Below are positions 9,021 to 17,822 of a stretch of DNA of 64,000 bases, one piece after another; the first letter of the stretch is position 1, and each line of letters opens with the position of its first letter. Under the pieces are notes generated by a model, which was given only the letters and a program-made list of their open reading frames with translations, had not been told where the DNA came from and did not search any database. Origin of the DNA: Exiguobacterium sp. s122 (GTDB lineage Bacteria; Bacillota; Bacilli; Exiguobacteriales; Exiguobacteriaceae); contig NZ_JACSMD010000002.1 of assembly GCF_018618475.1 (NCBI RefSeq), forward strand, positions 248,001-312,000. The letters run 5' to 3'. The position numbers and the translations under genes were made by a program.

Positions 9021-9653
9021 TTAGCCGTTTAAATACCCGTCCCAATCGTAGTCTTCGATTTCCTGAAACGTCCCTTCCTCGTCCCGTTCATATGCACAAA
9101 GCGGGGGTTGTTGGACGATTGATAAAATCGAATCATCCATATTCAATACGACTCCAATCGACACGACGAGAAAGTTCTCCGTGTCACTTAAATAATCATC
9201 ATCCTCATATCCGCTCAAGAAAGACCAACCTGAATCCTCTTCCCCGTTCGGATTATCCCGCAACATAAAATGAAATTCTTCGCGCTCCAACACGTCCGCA
9301 CTGACGATTACAAATGTATTAGCGTAATAATCCCATTTCTCCCCATCCGGCTCCTCGTATTCGGTCTGACAAATGTGCTCTATTCCAAATGAAAGTTCCG
9401 TGCCGACTTCGATCGGTAAATAATATGGCTCATTGTCGAGCACACCCTCAAATTGATTACCTTGAACGTCTGTGATTTTCACCCACATACGTTCACCACC
9501 ATATCCATCAGAAGAAGGATGTTCGTTCGTAAAAATCAATTTTACTAAATCACCAACTTTCAATTGACGGAGTACTTCTTCGCTCGGGATATAAAACGTA
9601 TACGGTGCAGCCGCATGCATCTCGCGTACGTCATCTAAATACCACTTCATCAA
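9021..9653 (-). CDS. DUF2314-like + DUF2185 (Imm33-like) protein
   Basis: 210 residues with an acidic bias. The C-terminal half contains a Val-Ser-Ala-Asp segment (VSADVLEREEFHFMLRDNP), then SGWSFLSGYEDDDYL and an SIGVVLNMDDS stretch, which I recognise as DUF2185, also called immunity protein Imm33. The N-terminal half (residues 30-85, GERMWVKITDVQGNQFEGVLDN) resembles DUF2314. Imm33 proteins are often found beside polymorphic toxins, but no toxin gene adjoins this one. Function is inferred at family level only. Confidence 0.72.
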   Translation of the reverse strand: MMKWYLDDVREMHAAAPYTFYIPSEEVLRQLKVGDLVKLIFTNEHPSSDGYGGERMWVKITDVQGNQFEGVLDNEPYYLPIEVGTELSFGIEHICQTEYEEPDGEKWDYYANTFVIVSADVLEREEFHFMLRDNPNGEEDSGWSFLSGYEDDDYLSDTENFLVVSIGVVLNMDDSILSIVQQPPLCAYERDEEGTFQEIEDYDWDGYLNG

Positions 9654-9812
9654 ATCCCTCCTTAATGTGAAATCATCCTCTTGTCAGTATAGGATTTCTG
9701 ACACAAGACAGACAAAACGAATTTCATCCTTTAGTACCACTTCATGCACATTCACGTCTCAACGAAACCGTTTTGACACGTTATAATAACTACACAACAA
9801 AGAGGTGATTTC

Positions 9813-10439
9813 ATGAGTAAACGACAACAGAATAAAGAAGAACGTCTAAATCGCATTATCGAACAAGCCGAGATTTTGTTTCTACAAGACGGGTTTGAAC
9901 GGGTGCAGATGCAAGACATCGCGGACGCAGCTGAAATCGGCGTCGCGACATTGTTTCGTTATTTCCCTAAAAAAGACCAACTGATTGTTGCCGCCGCAGT
10001 GCGCAACTTGACCCCGACACTTGAGACGTTCAAGCAATTGACGACAACGCCCGGAGACGCCTACACGCGACTCACGGCGGTGCTCGACCATATGCTCGAC
10101 CAACAGATGAAACAGACGAACCACTCCCGTTTTCGCGAAGCGTTTGAAAGCTATGCGTCGTTCGTCGCGAGCCCGTTACCGGACATCGACGACTACATCG
10201 ACTTGCAATGTGAGATTATCAAGACGCTTGACCCTTTAATTGAAGAAGGCAAGATGGACGGGTCGTTCCGAAACGACATCGATGTGAAGGCGACTCTCGT
10301 CACGATCATCAACGCGTTCGGGACGTTCGGAAACAACATCATCTTAAAGTCACACATCAGCTATTTAGAAGACGACATCGAGCCTATCATTCAGCAACGG
10401 GTGCTTCGAGAGATGCTCTTGTCCTATGTAAGACCATAA
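9813..10439 (+). CDS. TetR family transcriptional regulator
   Basis: 208 residues. The N-terminal TetR helix-turn-helix lies at about residues 27-55, with the hallmark IADAAEIGVATLFRYFPKKDQL. The rest is the helical ligand-binding and dimerisation domain. The start ATG follows AGAGGTGATTTC. The left neighbour is divergent and the right neighbour is convergent, so no target gene is obvious from context. Confidence 0.9.
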   Translation: MSKRQQNKEERLNRIIEQAEILFLQDGFERVQMQDIADAAEIGVATLFRYFPKKDQLIVAAAVRNLTPTLETFKQLTTTPGDAYTRLTAVLDHMLDQQMKQTNHSRFREAFESYASFVASPLPDIDDYIDLQCEIIKTLDPLIEEGKMDGSFRNDIDVKATLVTIINAFGTFGNNIILKSHISYLEDDIEPIIQQRVLREMLLSYVRP

Positions 10440-10442
10440 CAA

Positions 10443-10466
10443 AAGCCCCTTCGCGTGAAGGGGCTT
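10443..10466. terminator. Convergent terminator
   Basis: Ten-base perfect stem AAGCCCCTTC / GAAGGGGCTT with a GCGT loop between the TetR gene and the VOC gene. Confidence 0.8.
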
Positions 10467-10846
10467 CATTCGTGCAGTTCGAGCGGCAGACCGTCTGGGT
10501 CGAAGAAGAACGTCATCTTCTCGCCCGTGAACGTGTCATACCGAATCGGTTCCGTCGTGACGCCGTGCGCATTCAGTTCGGCGACGACCGCCTCGATATC
10601 ATCGACTTTGAAAGCGAGATGGCGGAGTCCGCACGCTTCCGGGAAGCTCGGCCGTTTCGGACTGTCCGGTTTGATGAACAGCTCGAGCTCGTACGCGCCG
10701 AGCCGCAGGTCGATCTTATGGTCGCCTTTGTCGGCCCGCTGATGCTCGCGGATGACGTCGAACCCGAGGATGTCGACATAGAACCGCTTTGCCTCGTCGT
10801 AGTCCGAGGCGATAATCGCCACGTGATGGATGGTATGTAGTTGCAT
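10466..10846 (-). CDS. VOC family protein (glyoxalase/bleomycin-resistance fold)
   Basis: 126 residues from ATG 10846, next to GGGGGATT. An ATG three bases upstream and an open frame to 10876 exist but fit the Shine-Dalgarno site less well. Two beta-alpha-beta-beta-beta modules are visible: HHVAIIASDYDEAKRFY, then RHLAFKVDDIEAVVAEL, ending FFFDPDGLPLELHE. Metal ligands at His4-5, Glu near residue 47, His in GLRHLAF and Glu in PLELHE fit the lactoylglutathione-lyase-like subgroup (YwkD type). Substrate unknown. A candidate small RNA ends just upstream. Confidence 0.85.
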   Translation of the reverse strand: MQLHTIHHVAIIASDYDEAKRFYVDILGFDVIREHQRADKGDHKIDLRLGAYELELFIKPDSPKRPSFPEACGLRHLAFKVDDIEAVVAELNAHGVTTEPIRYDTFTGEKMTFFFDPDGLPLELHE

Positions 10847-10861
10847 CATAATCCCCCATAT

Positions 10862-10981
10862 ACAAAAAATGAGCACCTCTCACTAGAGGTGCTCTCGAAA
10901 AGTCTACCGCGTCGAACCACGCTCCACAACGTGCTCCTAAAAGGAATGTCCGCCGTCTTACATAGACCAGCTCATCGCATG
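10862..10981 (-). ncRNA. Candidate small RNA with own promoter and terminator
   Basis: On the minus strand a near-consensus promoter, TTGACG (11011-11016), a 17-base spacer and TATAGT (10988-10993), is followed about 100 bases later by a perfect 10-base terminator stem (10871-10894, GAGCACCTCT / AGAGGTGCTC) and a T-run. No convincing reading frame lies between. Short internal helices are possible (GTCTA with TAGAC). It does not match 6S, SRP, tmRNA or a T-box as I remember them. It could instead be a terminated leader of the VOC gene. Confidence 0.55.
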
Positions 10982-11034
10982 TACTCAACTATAGGCGAAT
11001 CCGAGCCCCGCGTCAATCTTTTGTTTGATGCGTC

Positions 11035-11062
11035 TTGACATCTTTCTAAAAATTAGGATAAT
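11035..11062 (+). promoter_or_regulatory. htpG promoter
   Basis: TTGACA (11035-11040) and GATAAT (11057-11062) with a 16-base spacer. The predicted start point falls at the left arm of the CIRCE element. The promoter abuts the divergent small-RNA promoter. Confidence 0.65.
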
Positions 11063-11070
11063 CAATAGTG

Positions 11071-11097
11071 TTAGCACTCTTGCATACAGAGTGCCAA
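11071..11097. promoter_or_regulatory. CIRCE element (HrcA operator) of htpG
   Basis: TTAGCACTC (11071-11079), a nine-base spacer, and GAGTGCCAA (11089-11097). This is one base away from the canonical CIRCE inverted repeat. Its position at the predicted start point predicts HrcA repression of htpG and derepression on heat shock. Confidence 0.9.
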
Positions 11098-11123
11098 AAT
11101 CGAACGCATAAAGGAGAACGATC

Positions 11124-12995
11124 ATGACAAAGAAACAGTTTCAAGCCGAATCGAAACGAATTTTAGAGTTGATGGTCCACTCAATCTATACGCATAAGGA
11201 CATCTTCCTCCGTGAGCTCATCTCGAACGCGAGTGACGCCATCGACAAGATGTATTACCGGGCCCTCTCGGACGAGGCACTCGACTTCAACAAGGACGAC
11301 TACTTCGTCAAAGTCGTACTCGACAAAGACGCTCGGACGATCACCATCCGCGACACCGGGATCGGGATGACGGCCGACGAGCTCGAGTCGAACCTCGGGA
11401 TCATCGCCAAGAGCGGCTCGCTCGCGATGAAACAGGCGACGAAGATGGAAGAAGACCATAGCCTCATCGGGCAGTTCGGGGTCGGCTTCTACTCGGCGTT
11501 CATGGTCGCGGACCGTGTGACGGTGCGCACCCGCTCGGTCGACAGCGAGCAAGGTTACTTGTGGGAATCGGAAGGCACGGACGGCTACACGATTGAACCG
11601 ACGGATAAGGCCGACATCGGGACCGAGATTACGTTACATGTGAAAGCTGACACGGACGACGAGACGTACTCGACGTTCCTCGAAGAGTACGAGATTCGTT
11701 CGCTCATCAAGAAGCACTCGGACTTCATCCGCTATCCGATTAAGCTCGATGTGACGAAGCATCGTCAAAAAGACGACTCGGAAGAATACGAGGACTATGT
11801 CGAAGAAGAGACAATCAACAGCATGGTGCCGATTTGGCGCAAACGGAAGAGCGAACTCTCGGACGAGGACTATAAGGCGTTCTATCATGAGAAACGTTAC
11901 GGTTTCGACGAGCCGCTCAAGCACCTGCACTTGAACGTCGACGGCACGATCCGCTACCAGTCGATCCTCTACATCCCATCGACGGTCCCGTTCGACTATT
12001 ACACGAAAGAGTTCGAGAAAGGGCTCGAGCTGTACTCGAACGGCGTGTTGATTATGGAGAAGTCGCCTGACCTGCTTCCGGACTATTTTGGTTTCGTGAA
12101 AGGGATGGTCGACTCAGAAGACTTGTCGCTCAACATTTCCCGGGAGATGCTGCAGCAGGACCGTCAACTCCGCGTCATCGCCAAAAACGTGAAGTCGAAA
12201 ATCAAAGGTATGCTCGAGAAGATGCTCCGCGACGATCGCGAGGACTATGAGACGTTCTTCGAGTCATTCGGCCGTCAAATCAAGTTCGGCGTCTACGACC
12301 AGTTCGGTGCGGCCAAGGACGACTTGAAAGACTTGCTCTTGTTCCACTCGTCGAACGAGAAGAAGCTCGTTTCATTAAAAGAGTACGTCGAGCGCATGAA
12401 AGACAACCAGAAGTACATCTATTACGCAACGGGCGAATCGATTCACCGCATCGACCTCTTGCCGCAGGCGGAACGCTTGAAAGAAGAAGGCTTCGAAATC
12501 CTCTACTTCACCGAAGAGATCGACGAGTTCGCCATCAAGATGCTCCAGTCGTATGACGACAAGGAGTTCAAGTCAATCGCGAGCGGTGACCTCGGTCTCG
12601 ATGACGCCGAGGCCAATTCACTGAACGACGACAACAAAGACTTGTTCGCCTTCATGAAGCAGGAACTCGGCGACCGCGTCAAAGAAGTGCGCGCGTCGAC
12701 ACGACTCAAGTCACACCCGGTCTGCTTGACGGTTGCCGGTGACGTCTCGATCGAGATGGAGAAGATTTTGAACGCGATGCCGAACGGCGGCGGCATGAAA
12801 GCGGAGAAAGTGCTCGAAGTGAACGCCGACCACGCCATCTTCCAGACGTTACAGCGCGTCTATAAGGAAGACGAAGCGAAAGCGAAACAGTATACCGATT
12901 TGCTCTATCAGCAGGCGCTCCTTATCGAAGGATTACCGATTGAAGATCCGGTCGCCTATTCGAATGCGGTTTGTGCATTGATGGCAACTCCTTAA
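11124..12995 (+). CDS. htpG: Hsp90-family chaperone HtpG
   Basis: 623 residues, normal for bacterial Hsp90. The GHKL ATPase domain shows [12 protein letters not shown] (N box), the DTGIGM motif, and [12 protein letters not shown] (lid and glycine motif). The middle domain carries [21 protein letters not shown] and the SREMLQQDR segment. The C-terminal dimerisation domain ends the protein. The start ATG is seven bases after AAGGAG. HtpG is a cytoplasmic ATP-dependent chaperone. The CIRCE operator upstream places it in the HrcA regulon, unlike B. subtilis htpG. Confidence 0.97.
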   Translation: MTKKQFQAESKRILELMVHSIYTHKDIFLRELISNASDAIDKMYYRALSDEALDFNKDDYFVKVVLDKDARTITIRDTGIGMTADELESNLGIIAKSGSLAMKQATKMEEDHSLIGQFGVGFYSAFMVADRVTVRTRSVDSEQGYLWESEGTDGYTIEPTDKADIGTEITLHVKADTDDETYSTFLEEYEIRSLIKKHSDFIRYPIKLDVTKHRQKDDSEEYEDYVEEETINSMVPIWRKRKSELSDEDYKAFYHEKRYGFDEPLKHLHLNVDGTIRYQSILYIPSTVPFDYYTKEFEKGLELYSNGVLIMEKSPDLLPDYFGFVKGMVDSEDLSLNISREMLQQDRQLRVIAKNVKSKIKGMLEKMLRDDREDYETFFESFGRQIKFGVYDQFGAAKDDLKDLLLFHSSNEKKLVSLKEYVERMKDNQKYIYYATGESIHRIDLLPQAERLKEEGFEILYFTEEIDEFAIKMLQSYDDKEFKSIASGDLGLDDAEANSLNDDNKDLFAFMKQELGDRVKEVRASTRLKSHPVCLTVAGDVSIEMEKILNAMPNGGGMKAEKVLEVNADHAIFQTLQRVYKEDEAKAKQYTDLLYQQALLIEGLPIEDPVAYSNAVCALMATP

Positions 12996-13010
12996 TTCCT
13001 AACCCTTTTA

Positions 13011-13045
13011 CACCCGTGTTCATCTCAATGAACTCGGGTGATTTT
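13011..13045 (+). terminator. Terminator after htpG
   Basis: CACCCGTGTTCAT / ATGAACTCGGGTG hairpin followed by ATTTTA. It marks the left border of the AT-rich defence island. Confidence 0.75.
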
Positions 13046-13143
13046 AGTAAGCAATCAAATTAGATATTTTTCAATTTTATATAAATTCCTCTTCAAAGGT
13101 ATTATGATGAATACAATAATAGTAATTTAAGGAGTAATAATTA

Positions 13144-14397
13144 ATGCATATAATCGACCTTTTTTCAGGTGCCGGCGGCCTCACCGAAGGTTTTTTAAGA
13201 GAAGGATACAAAGTTATAGCTCATGTAGAGAAAGATAAAAACGCTTGTAAAACCCTAGAGACTCGTCTAGCCTATCATCATTTAAATAAATCAAATTTAA
13301 ATAGTGTCTATCATGACTATCTGAATAACAATATCGATAGACATACCTACATTGAGATTGCATCTAACCATGGTTTTAATAGTGATTGCGTAATATGTGA
13401 AGAGATTTCATTAAAATCAATCGAATCAGTTTTTCAAAAAATTGATTTACTTACTACTGATAAAATTGACGGGATAATTGGTGGACCACCTTGCCAGGCA
13501 TATTCTACAATCGGTCGTCCTTTAAACGATTTAAAGAAAGACAATGATGAGAGAGTTTATCTTTACAAACTTTATATAAAATTTTTAGAAAAGTACTCAC
13601 CTAATTTCTTTTTGTTTGAAAATGTTAAAGGATTGTTATCTTATAAAGATCATACCAACGAAATCTTAATTAATAAAATAATCCAAGAATTTAAAGACGT
13701 AGGATATAACGTGGAATTAAAACTAATAGACACTTCTCATTACGGGGTATCTCAGTCTCGTGAAAGATTGTTTATTTTTGGTTCTAAAGTCAATCGGTCA
13801 TTCTTTATAGCACTGGAACAAAAAAAACAGAAACCCATTAGCTTAGAAGAACTGTTTTATGGATTACCGAATCTTTCACCTGGAGAAGCCAAGAATAGTT
13901 ATAAGAGGATGAATAACATAAATAGAATTAATAATTTAGAAGAATTAAATATAAAATCTTCTAATTGGAATATTTTAACTCAACATATAGCTCGTCCTCA
14001 TAATCAAAATGATTTAGAAATTTATAAGATTGTAGCTTTATCTAAGTCTCGTGGAAAGCAAATAAAATACAATGAGCTCCCACTTAAATTACAAACACAC
14101 AGAAACAATCAATCTTTTTTAGATCGGTACAAAGCATTAAAGAAAAACTCTATCTCTCACACAGTAGTCGCGCACATTGCTAAAGATGGACACTATTACA
14201 TTCATTTCGATAGTAAACAGAACAGATCTATAACTCCAAGAGAAGCAGCGCGCATTCAAAGTTTTCCTGACGACTATTTTTTTGAAAACTCAAGAACCTC
14301 CGCTTTTAAGCAAATCGGTAATGCGGTTCCCCCACTGATGTCTCAAAAAATAGCTCAAGTAGTAAAAGAAATTTGTCCGACTGAGTTCAAGTTTTGA
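13144..14397 (+). CDS. DNA cytosine C5-methyltransferase, AT-rich defence operon
   Basis: 417 residues. Motif I is DLFSGAGGLTEGF (residue 5 on), motif IV is GGPPCQAYS with catalytic Cys117, motif VI is ENVKGLL, motif VIII is QSRERLF, and motifs IX-X read TPREAARIQSFPDD and QIGNAVPP. A 50-residue insertion after motif III and the region around residues 226-330 hold the target-recognition part. The recognition site is not readable. The gene is visibly AT-rich compared with htpG and ahpC. It starts an operon with the dual-ATPase and receiver genes, so it is likely the modification arm of a restriction-like system. Confidence 0.93.
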   Translation: MHIIDLFSGAGGLTEGFLREGYKVIAHVEKDKNACKTLETRLAYHHLNKSNLNSVYHDYLNNNIDRHTYIEIASNHGFNSDCVICEEISLKSIESVFQKIDLLTTDKIDGIIGGPPCQAYSTIGRPLNDLKKDNDERVYLYKLYIKFLEKYSPNFFLFENVKGLLSYKDHTNEILINKIIQEFKDVGYNVELKLIDTSHYGVSQSRERLFIFGSKVNRSFFIALEQKKQKPISLEELFYGLPNLSPGEAKNSYKRMNNINRINNLEELNIKSSNWNILTQHIARPHNQNDLEIYKIVALSKSRGKQIKYNELPLKLQTHRNNQSFLDRYKALKKNSISHTVVAHIAKDGHYYIHFDSKQNRSITPREAARIQSFPDDYFFENSRTSAFKQIGNAVPPLMSQKIAQVVKEICPTEFKF

Positions 14398-14429
14398 TTT
14401 ATTCACAATAACATTTCAGAGGTGAGTAT

Positions 14430-16622
14430 ATGGAAAGAATATCAATAAAACCAGCCGCTAGGATGATTTCTGCCATAGGCAAAGATTTAATTAAAGACGT
14501 CCCTGCTTCCGTTGTAGAAATAATTAAAAATTCTTACGATGCCGATGCGGAAAACGTAAACATTAGCTTTTCTAAAGTCATTATAGATAATTGTCCTACT
14601 CTTCAAATAGTCATTGAAGATGATGGACATGGTATGGACTTAGATACTATCAAAACCAAATGGTTTGTGCCCGCCACTTCAAATAAATTAAACCAAAAAT
14701 ATAGTATGCTTAAGAACAGAGCACTTCAGGGAAGAAAAGGGTTAGGAAGATATGCTGTAGCCATTTTGGGAAACAAACTTACACTAGAAACGACTCATAA
14801 TAACGAGAAAACCATAGTAAGACTTGATTGGGACGAGTTTGATAATCAAGTTTATTTAGAAGATGTACTAATTGAGTTAGACACATTTGAAACTGATGAA
14901 CCAAATGGAACTAGAATAATAATTCACGGACAAGAAAACTATATTAATATGTGGAATGAAAAGGAATTTAAGAAATTAATAAAGGAACTTAGTAAACTAC
15001 TCTCTCCTCTACCATCTTCATTCCATGATGACATCTTTAATATATCTTTAAAGACCAATAATTTTATTGAAGAGTCAATTTACAAAAATCGCTCAATTAC
15101 CATCGAACCGTTTCCGTTACTCGAAATGTATAACTATAGACTGTCCGGAGAAATTGACGAATCTGGAGTAGTCAATATATCTTACGAAAACAACTCACTT
15201 AATACTCGACAGGTAGAACACATACCCACTTTTAAAATTGAACTTGATGAAACAAACGAAAAATACTGTGGGAAGATAAAACTCGACTTAAGAATTTATG
15301 ATTTAGATACACCTAATATTGAGACACTAAGAACTAAATTAAGTAAAAACAGTGATCAAACTTTTTCAAAACGTGAAACTTCTAAGCTCCTTAAAGAGAT
15401 TACGGGAGTTGGAATATATAGGGGAGGATTCCGTATTCGCCCTCACGGCGATAAAGGCTTTGACTGGTTAGAACTTGATAGTTTACGTGTACAGAATCCA
15501 TCCATGCGTATAGGTTCTAATCAAATTATAGGATTTGTTTCAATTGAACCTGAAGAACGTTCTAACCTCGAAGAAAAGAGTGCGCGAGATGGTTTAAAAG
15601 ATAATGTATATTTTGAAGGGTTAAAGAAACAAACATTAGAAGCTTTAAAAAAATTGGAAGCAAAAAGATTTGCTTTTCGAAGATCATCTGAAAAACCGAA
15701 ATCTAACGATATATTTCAAAAGGTAGATAATCTTTTCGACTTTGATACTTTACAACAAAGTCTTAATACAAAAATCGAAAAAACTATTGAAGTATCTGAA
15801 TTAAAGGACAAAGAAGATTTAACGCAAGAATTGATGCATAATATAAAGACTGAGATTACAAAAATGAGAGCGGATAAAGAAAAGGATTATCAAGACATCA
15901 AAAATATTATCTCTCTATATCAAGGTCAAGCTACTCTTGGAAATATTACTTCCGTAGTATTGCATGAAGGAAGACGTAGTGTAAGTTGGTTCTCAAACGC
16001 CATCCCTAGAGTTGTCGAGTGGTTACATGAATATAAAGAAGCTCAAGATAACGAACTCCTAATGTTATCTATCGATAGGCTTCAAACCGCTAATATTGAG
16101 ACACAAAATTTAATACATTTGTTCGATAAGTTGGAACCACTTACCACAATAAAAAAAGAAAAATCAAAAGTTGTAAAACTAGATCAATATATCACAAACA
16201 TAGAAAAGCTTTTTGAGAGCAAACTTTCAGATGGTAACATTTCATTATTGCGAGAATATGATGAACGTTTGACTCTAAAAGGTACCGAACGTGACTTTAA
16301 TTTAGTTTTTACCAACTTAATTGAGAATAGCATATATTGGCTAGAGCAGAACTCAGATAATACTAATAAAATGATAGTGGTATCATCTATTGTAGAGGAT
16401 GAAGAGTTAATAATTGATATAATTGACAACGGCGTAGGAATTGAAAAAGAATTTATTGAAAAAGATATAATTTTTAATCCTGGCTTTTCTAACAAGTCCT
16501 CTGGTACCGGACTTGGACTTGCCATATCAGGCGAAGCTTTAAAGAGGAATGGGGGAACCTTAAAAGCAATTTACAATGAAAATGGTGCTCACTTTAGATT
16601 AGTTTTAGGGAGGTCTATTTAA
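14430..16622 (+). CDS. MORC/Hsp90-like GHKL ATPase fused to a histidine-kinase-like domain
   Basis: 730 residues with two ATP-binding GHKL modules. The N-terminal one has VVEIIKNSYDADA (Glu30, Asn34), EDDGHGM (64-68), GRKGLGRYAV (101-110) and GTRIIIHG, the pattern of MutL/MORC/Hsp90 ATPases. The C-terminal one has a possible phosphoacceptor His512 in SVVLHEGRRS, an N box NLIENSIYW, IIDNGVGI, and GTGLGLAI near residue 692, as in sensor kinases. There are no membrane segments. MORC ATPases in restriction-modification operons are described (Iyer, Abhiman and Aravind). The stop overlaps the next start by one base (TAATG), so expression is coupled to the receiver protein. Confidence 0.88.
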   Translation: MERISIKPAARMISAIGKDLIKDVPASVVEIIKNSYDADAENVNISFSKVIIDNCPTLQIVIEDDGHGMDLDTIKTKWFVPATSNKLNQKYSMLKNRALQGRKGLGRYAVAILGNKLTLETTHNNEKTIVRLDWDEFDNQVYLEDVLIELDTFETDEPNGTRIIIHGQENYINMWNEKEFKKLIKELSKLLSPLPSSFHDDIFNISLKTNNFIEESIYKNRSITIEPFPLLEMYNYRLSGEIDESGVVNISYENNSLNTRQVEHIPTFKIELDETNEKYCGKIKLDLRIYDLDTPNIETLRTKLSKNSDQTFSKRETSKLLKEITGVGIYRGGFRIRPHGDKGFDWLELDSLRVQNPSMRIGSNQIIGFVSIEPEERSNLEEKSARDGLKDNVYFEGLKKQTLEALKKLEAKRFAFRRSSEKPKSNDIFQKVDNLFDFDTLQQSLNTKIEKTIEVSELKDKEDLTQELMHNIKTEITKMRADKEKDYQDIKNIISLYQGQATLGNITSVVLHEGRRSVSWFSNAIPRVVEWLHEYKEAQDNELLMLSIDRLQTANIETQNLIHLFDKLEPLTTIKKEKSKVVKLDQYITNIEKLFESKLSDGNISLLREYDERLTLKGTERDFNLVFTNLIENSIYWLEQNSDNTNKMIVVSSIVEDEELIIDIIDNGVGIEKEFIEKDIIFNPGFSNKSSGTGLGLAISGEALKRNGGTLKAIYNENGAHFRLVLGRSI

Positions 16623-17767
16623 TGCCAGAAGCTATTGAGAAAGTTCCAGAAAAGGAACCCAGAGATATAATTCGTTTGTTAATTGTTGAGGATGAAGATT
16701 CTCAAATCCAACTCATTGAAGATGCTATAAATGACTATAATAGAAAAAAGGGTCCAGAAGTTAATATAGAGATTCAATGTTCGTGCGTTAAAACTTTTCA
16801 CGCGGCGACGACAATTTTGCTAGAATCTCCTTTTGACGTCTCCATTATAGATTTAAAGTTGAATGGTTCCTCTGAGGAAGAAGAAGGGAATAAACTTATT
16901 GAAATTATTCTAAATAACTTCCGGTTCCCAATAATTGTTCGTACCGGATTCTCGTCAAAGGTGACTGACAAAATTGAACAGCATCACTTAATCAAAGTCC
17001 ACTCTAAGTCCGATAACATTGATGAAATTCTGGAAAGTATCGTGACTGTCCATCTTAGTGGAGTTACATCAATTCTAGCAACCGTAGAAAGGTATCTTAA
17101 TGATATTTATTGGGGCAGAATATCAAAAGATGTTGGATTTTGGGACGAAACTTTTTCGTTGAATGAACTACATGAAAAATCACTTGTACGTTACTGTTTA
17201 CTGCTATTGCAGGAATATCTCGAAATTGAAAACGAAGATAGTGACTTTTCTGTTTTTCACCCTTATGAAGTATTTATAAAGCCACCCATTAAAGCTAATC
17301 ATTTCTTTGGAGATATTTTATTAGACGAAACTCAAAATAATTACTTTATTATACTTTCTCCCTCGTGCGATATGGCGCAAGATAAATATGAACGAGTAAC
17401 TTTGGCCTCTATAGACCCTTTTGAGAGTATCGAAAAACTTTCTTCACTTCTAGAATCATGTACTCCAGGCTCATCAAATACTCAAAAATCAAAAGTTAAG
17501 AAAGAACTTAAAAGGTACCTTACGAACAATCACAGCAATAAATATCATTACTTGCCTAACTATCACGATTTTCCAGGAGGATTGATTAACTTTCAAAAAA
17601 TCTATTCTAAATCTAAAGAAGAACTGGCTTTATTGAGTCGCTATGCGTCCGTTTCCAATAAATTCTCAAAAGATATCGCATCAAGGTTCTCTAGCTATTT
17701 CGCAAGACAAGGGCAACCGAGTTTAGACATAGATGATTTGGCCGAAAGAATTGTAAATAAACAATGA
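16622..17767 (+). CDS. Receiver-domain protein with uncharacterised C-terminal domain, partner of the kinase
   Basis: 381 residues. The N-terminus (about 15-140) is an atypical receiver: LLIVEDED acidic pocket, phosphoacceptor Asp77 in SIIDLKLNG, VRTGFSS at the conserved Thr/Ser position, and a HSKSDN stretch near the usual Lys. The C-terminal 230 residues have no DNA-binding motif that I recognise, but contain a striking FIILSPSCDMAQ segment (Cys249-Asp250). It is translationally coupled to the dual-ATPase gene, so it is probably phosphorylated by it. The output (nuclease, sensor or regulator) is unknown. A terminator follows. Confidence 0.8.
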   Translation: MPEAIEKVPEKEPRDIIRLLIVEDEDSQIQLIEDAINDYNRKKGPEVNIEIQCSCVKTFHAATTILLESPFDVSIIDLKLNGSSEEEEGNKLIEIILNNFRFPIIVRTGFSSKVTDKIEQHHLIKVHSKSDNIDEILESIVTVHLSGVTSILATVERYLNDIYWGRISKDVGFWDETFSLNELHEKSLVRYCLLLLQEYLEIENEDSDFSVFHPYEVFIKPPIKANHFFGDILLDETQNNYFIILSPSCDMAQDKYERVTLASIDPFESIEKLSSLLESCTPGSSNTQKSKVKKELKRYLTNNHSNKYHYLPNYHDFPGGLINFQKIYSKSKEELALLSRYASVSNKFSKDIASRFSSYFARQGQPSLDIDDLAERIVNKQ

Positions 17768-17820
17768 AAAGTGACAATGAGGCTAGTTAGTAAATAACTC
17801 AAACCTCTTTGTCACTTTTC
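17766..17820. terminator. Bidirectional terminator between the two island arms
   Basis: A long imperfect hairpin, GAAAAGTGACAATGAGG with CCTCTTTGTCACTTTTC, lies between the AT-rich operon and the convergent methyltransferase gene. It has A/T-rich flanks suited to both strands. Confidence 0.7.
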
Positions 17821-17822
17821 AA

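Noticed and set aside
10862-10981. T-box or 6S RNA identity for the candidate small RNA
   Set aside because: A GTGGTTCGACGCG stretch recalls the T-box antiterminator, but there is no stem I or specifier region and the transcript is only about 120 bases. It is also shorter than Bacillus 6S RNAs and I cannot see the 6S bubble.
13144-17767. Detocs or another named two-component-like defence system
   Set aside because: The gene content (methyltransferase, dual GHKL ATPase, receiver with SPSCDMA domain) does not match the kinase, buffer and effector layout I know for Detocs.
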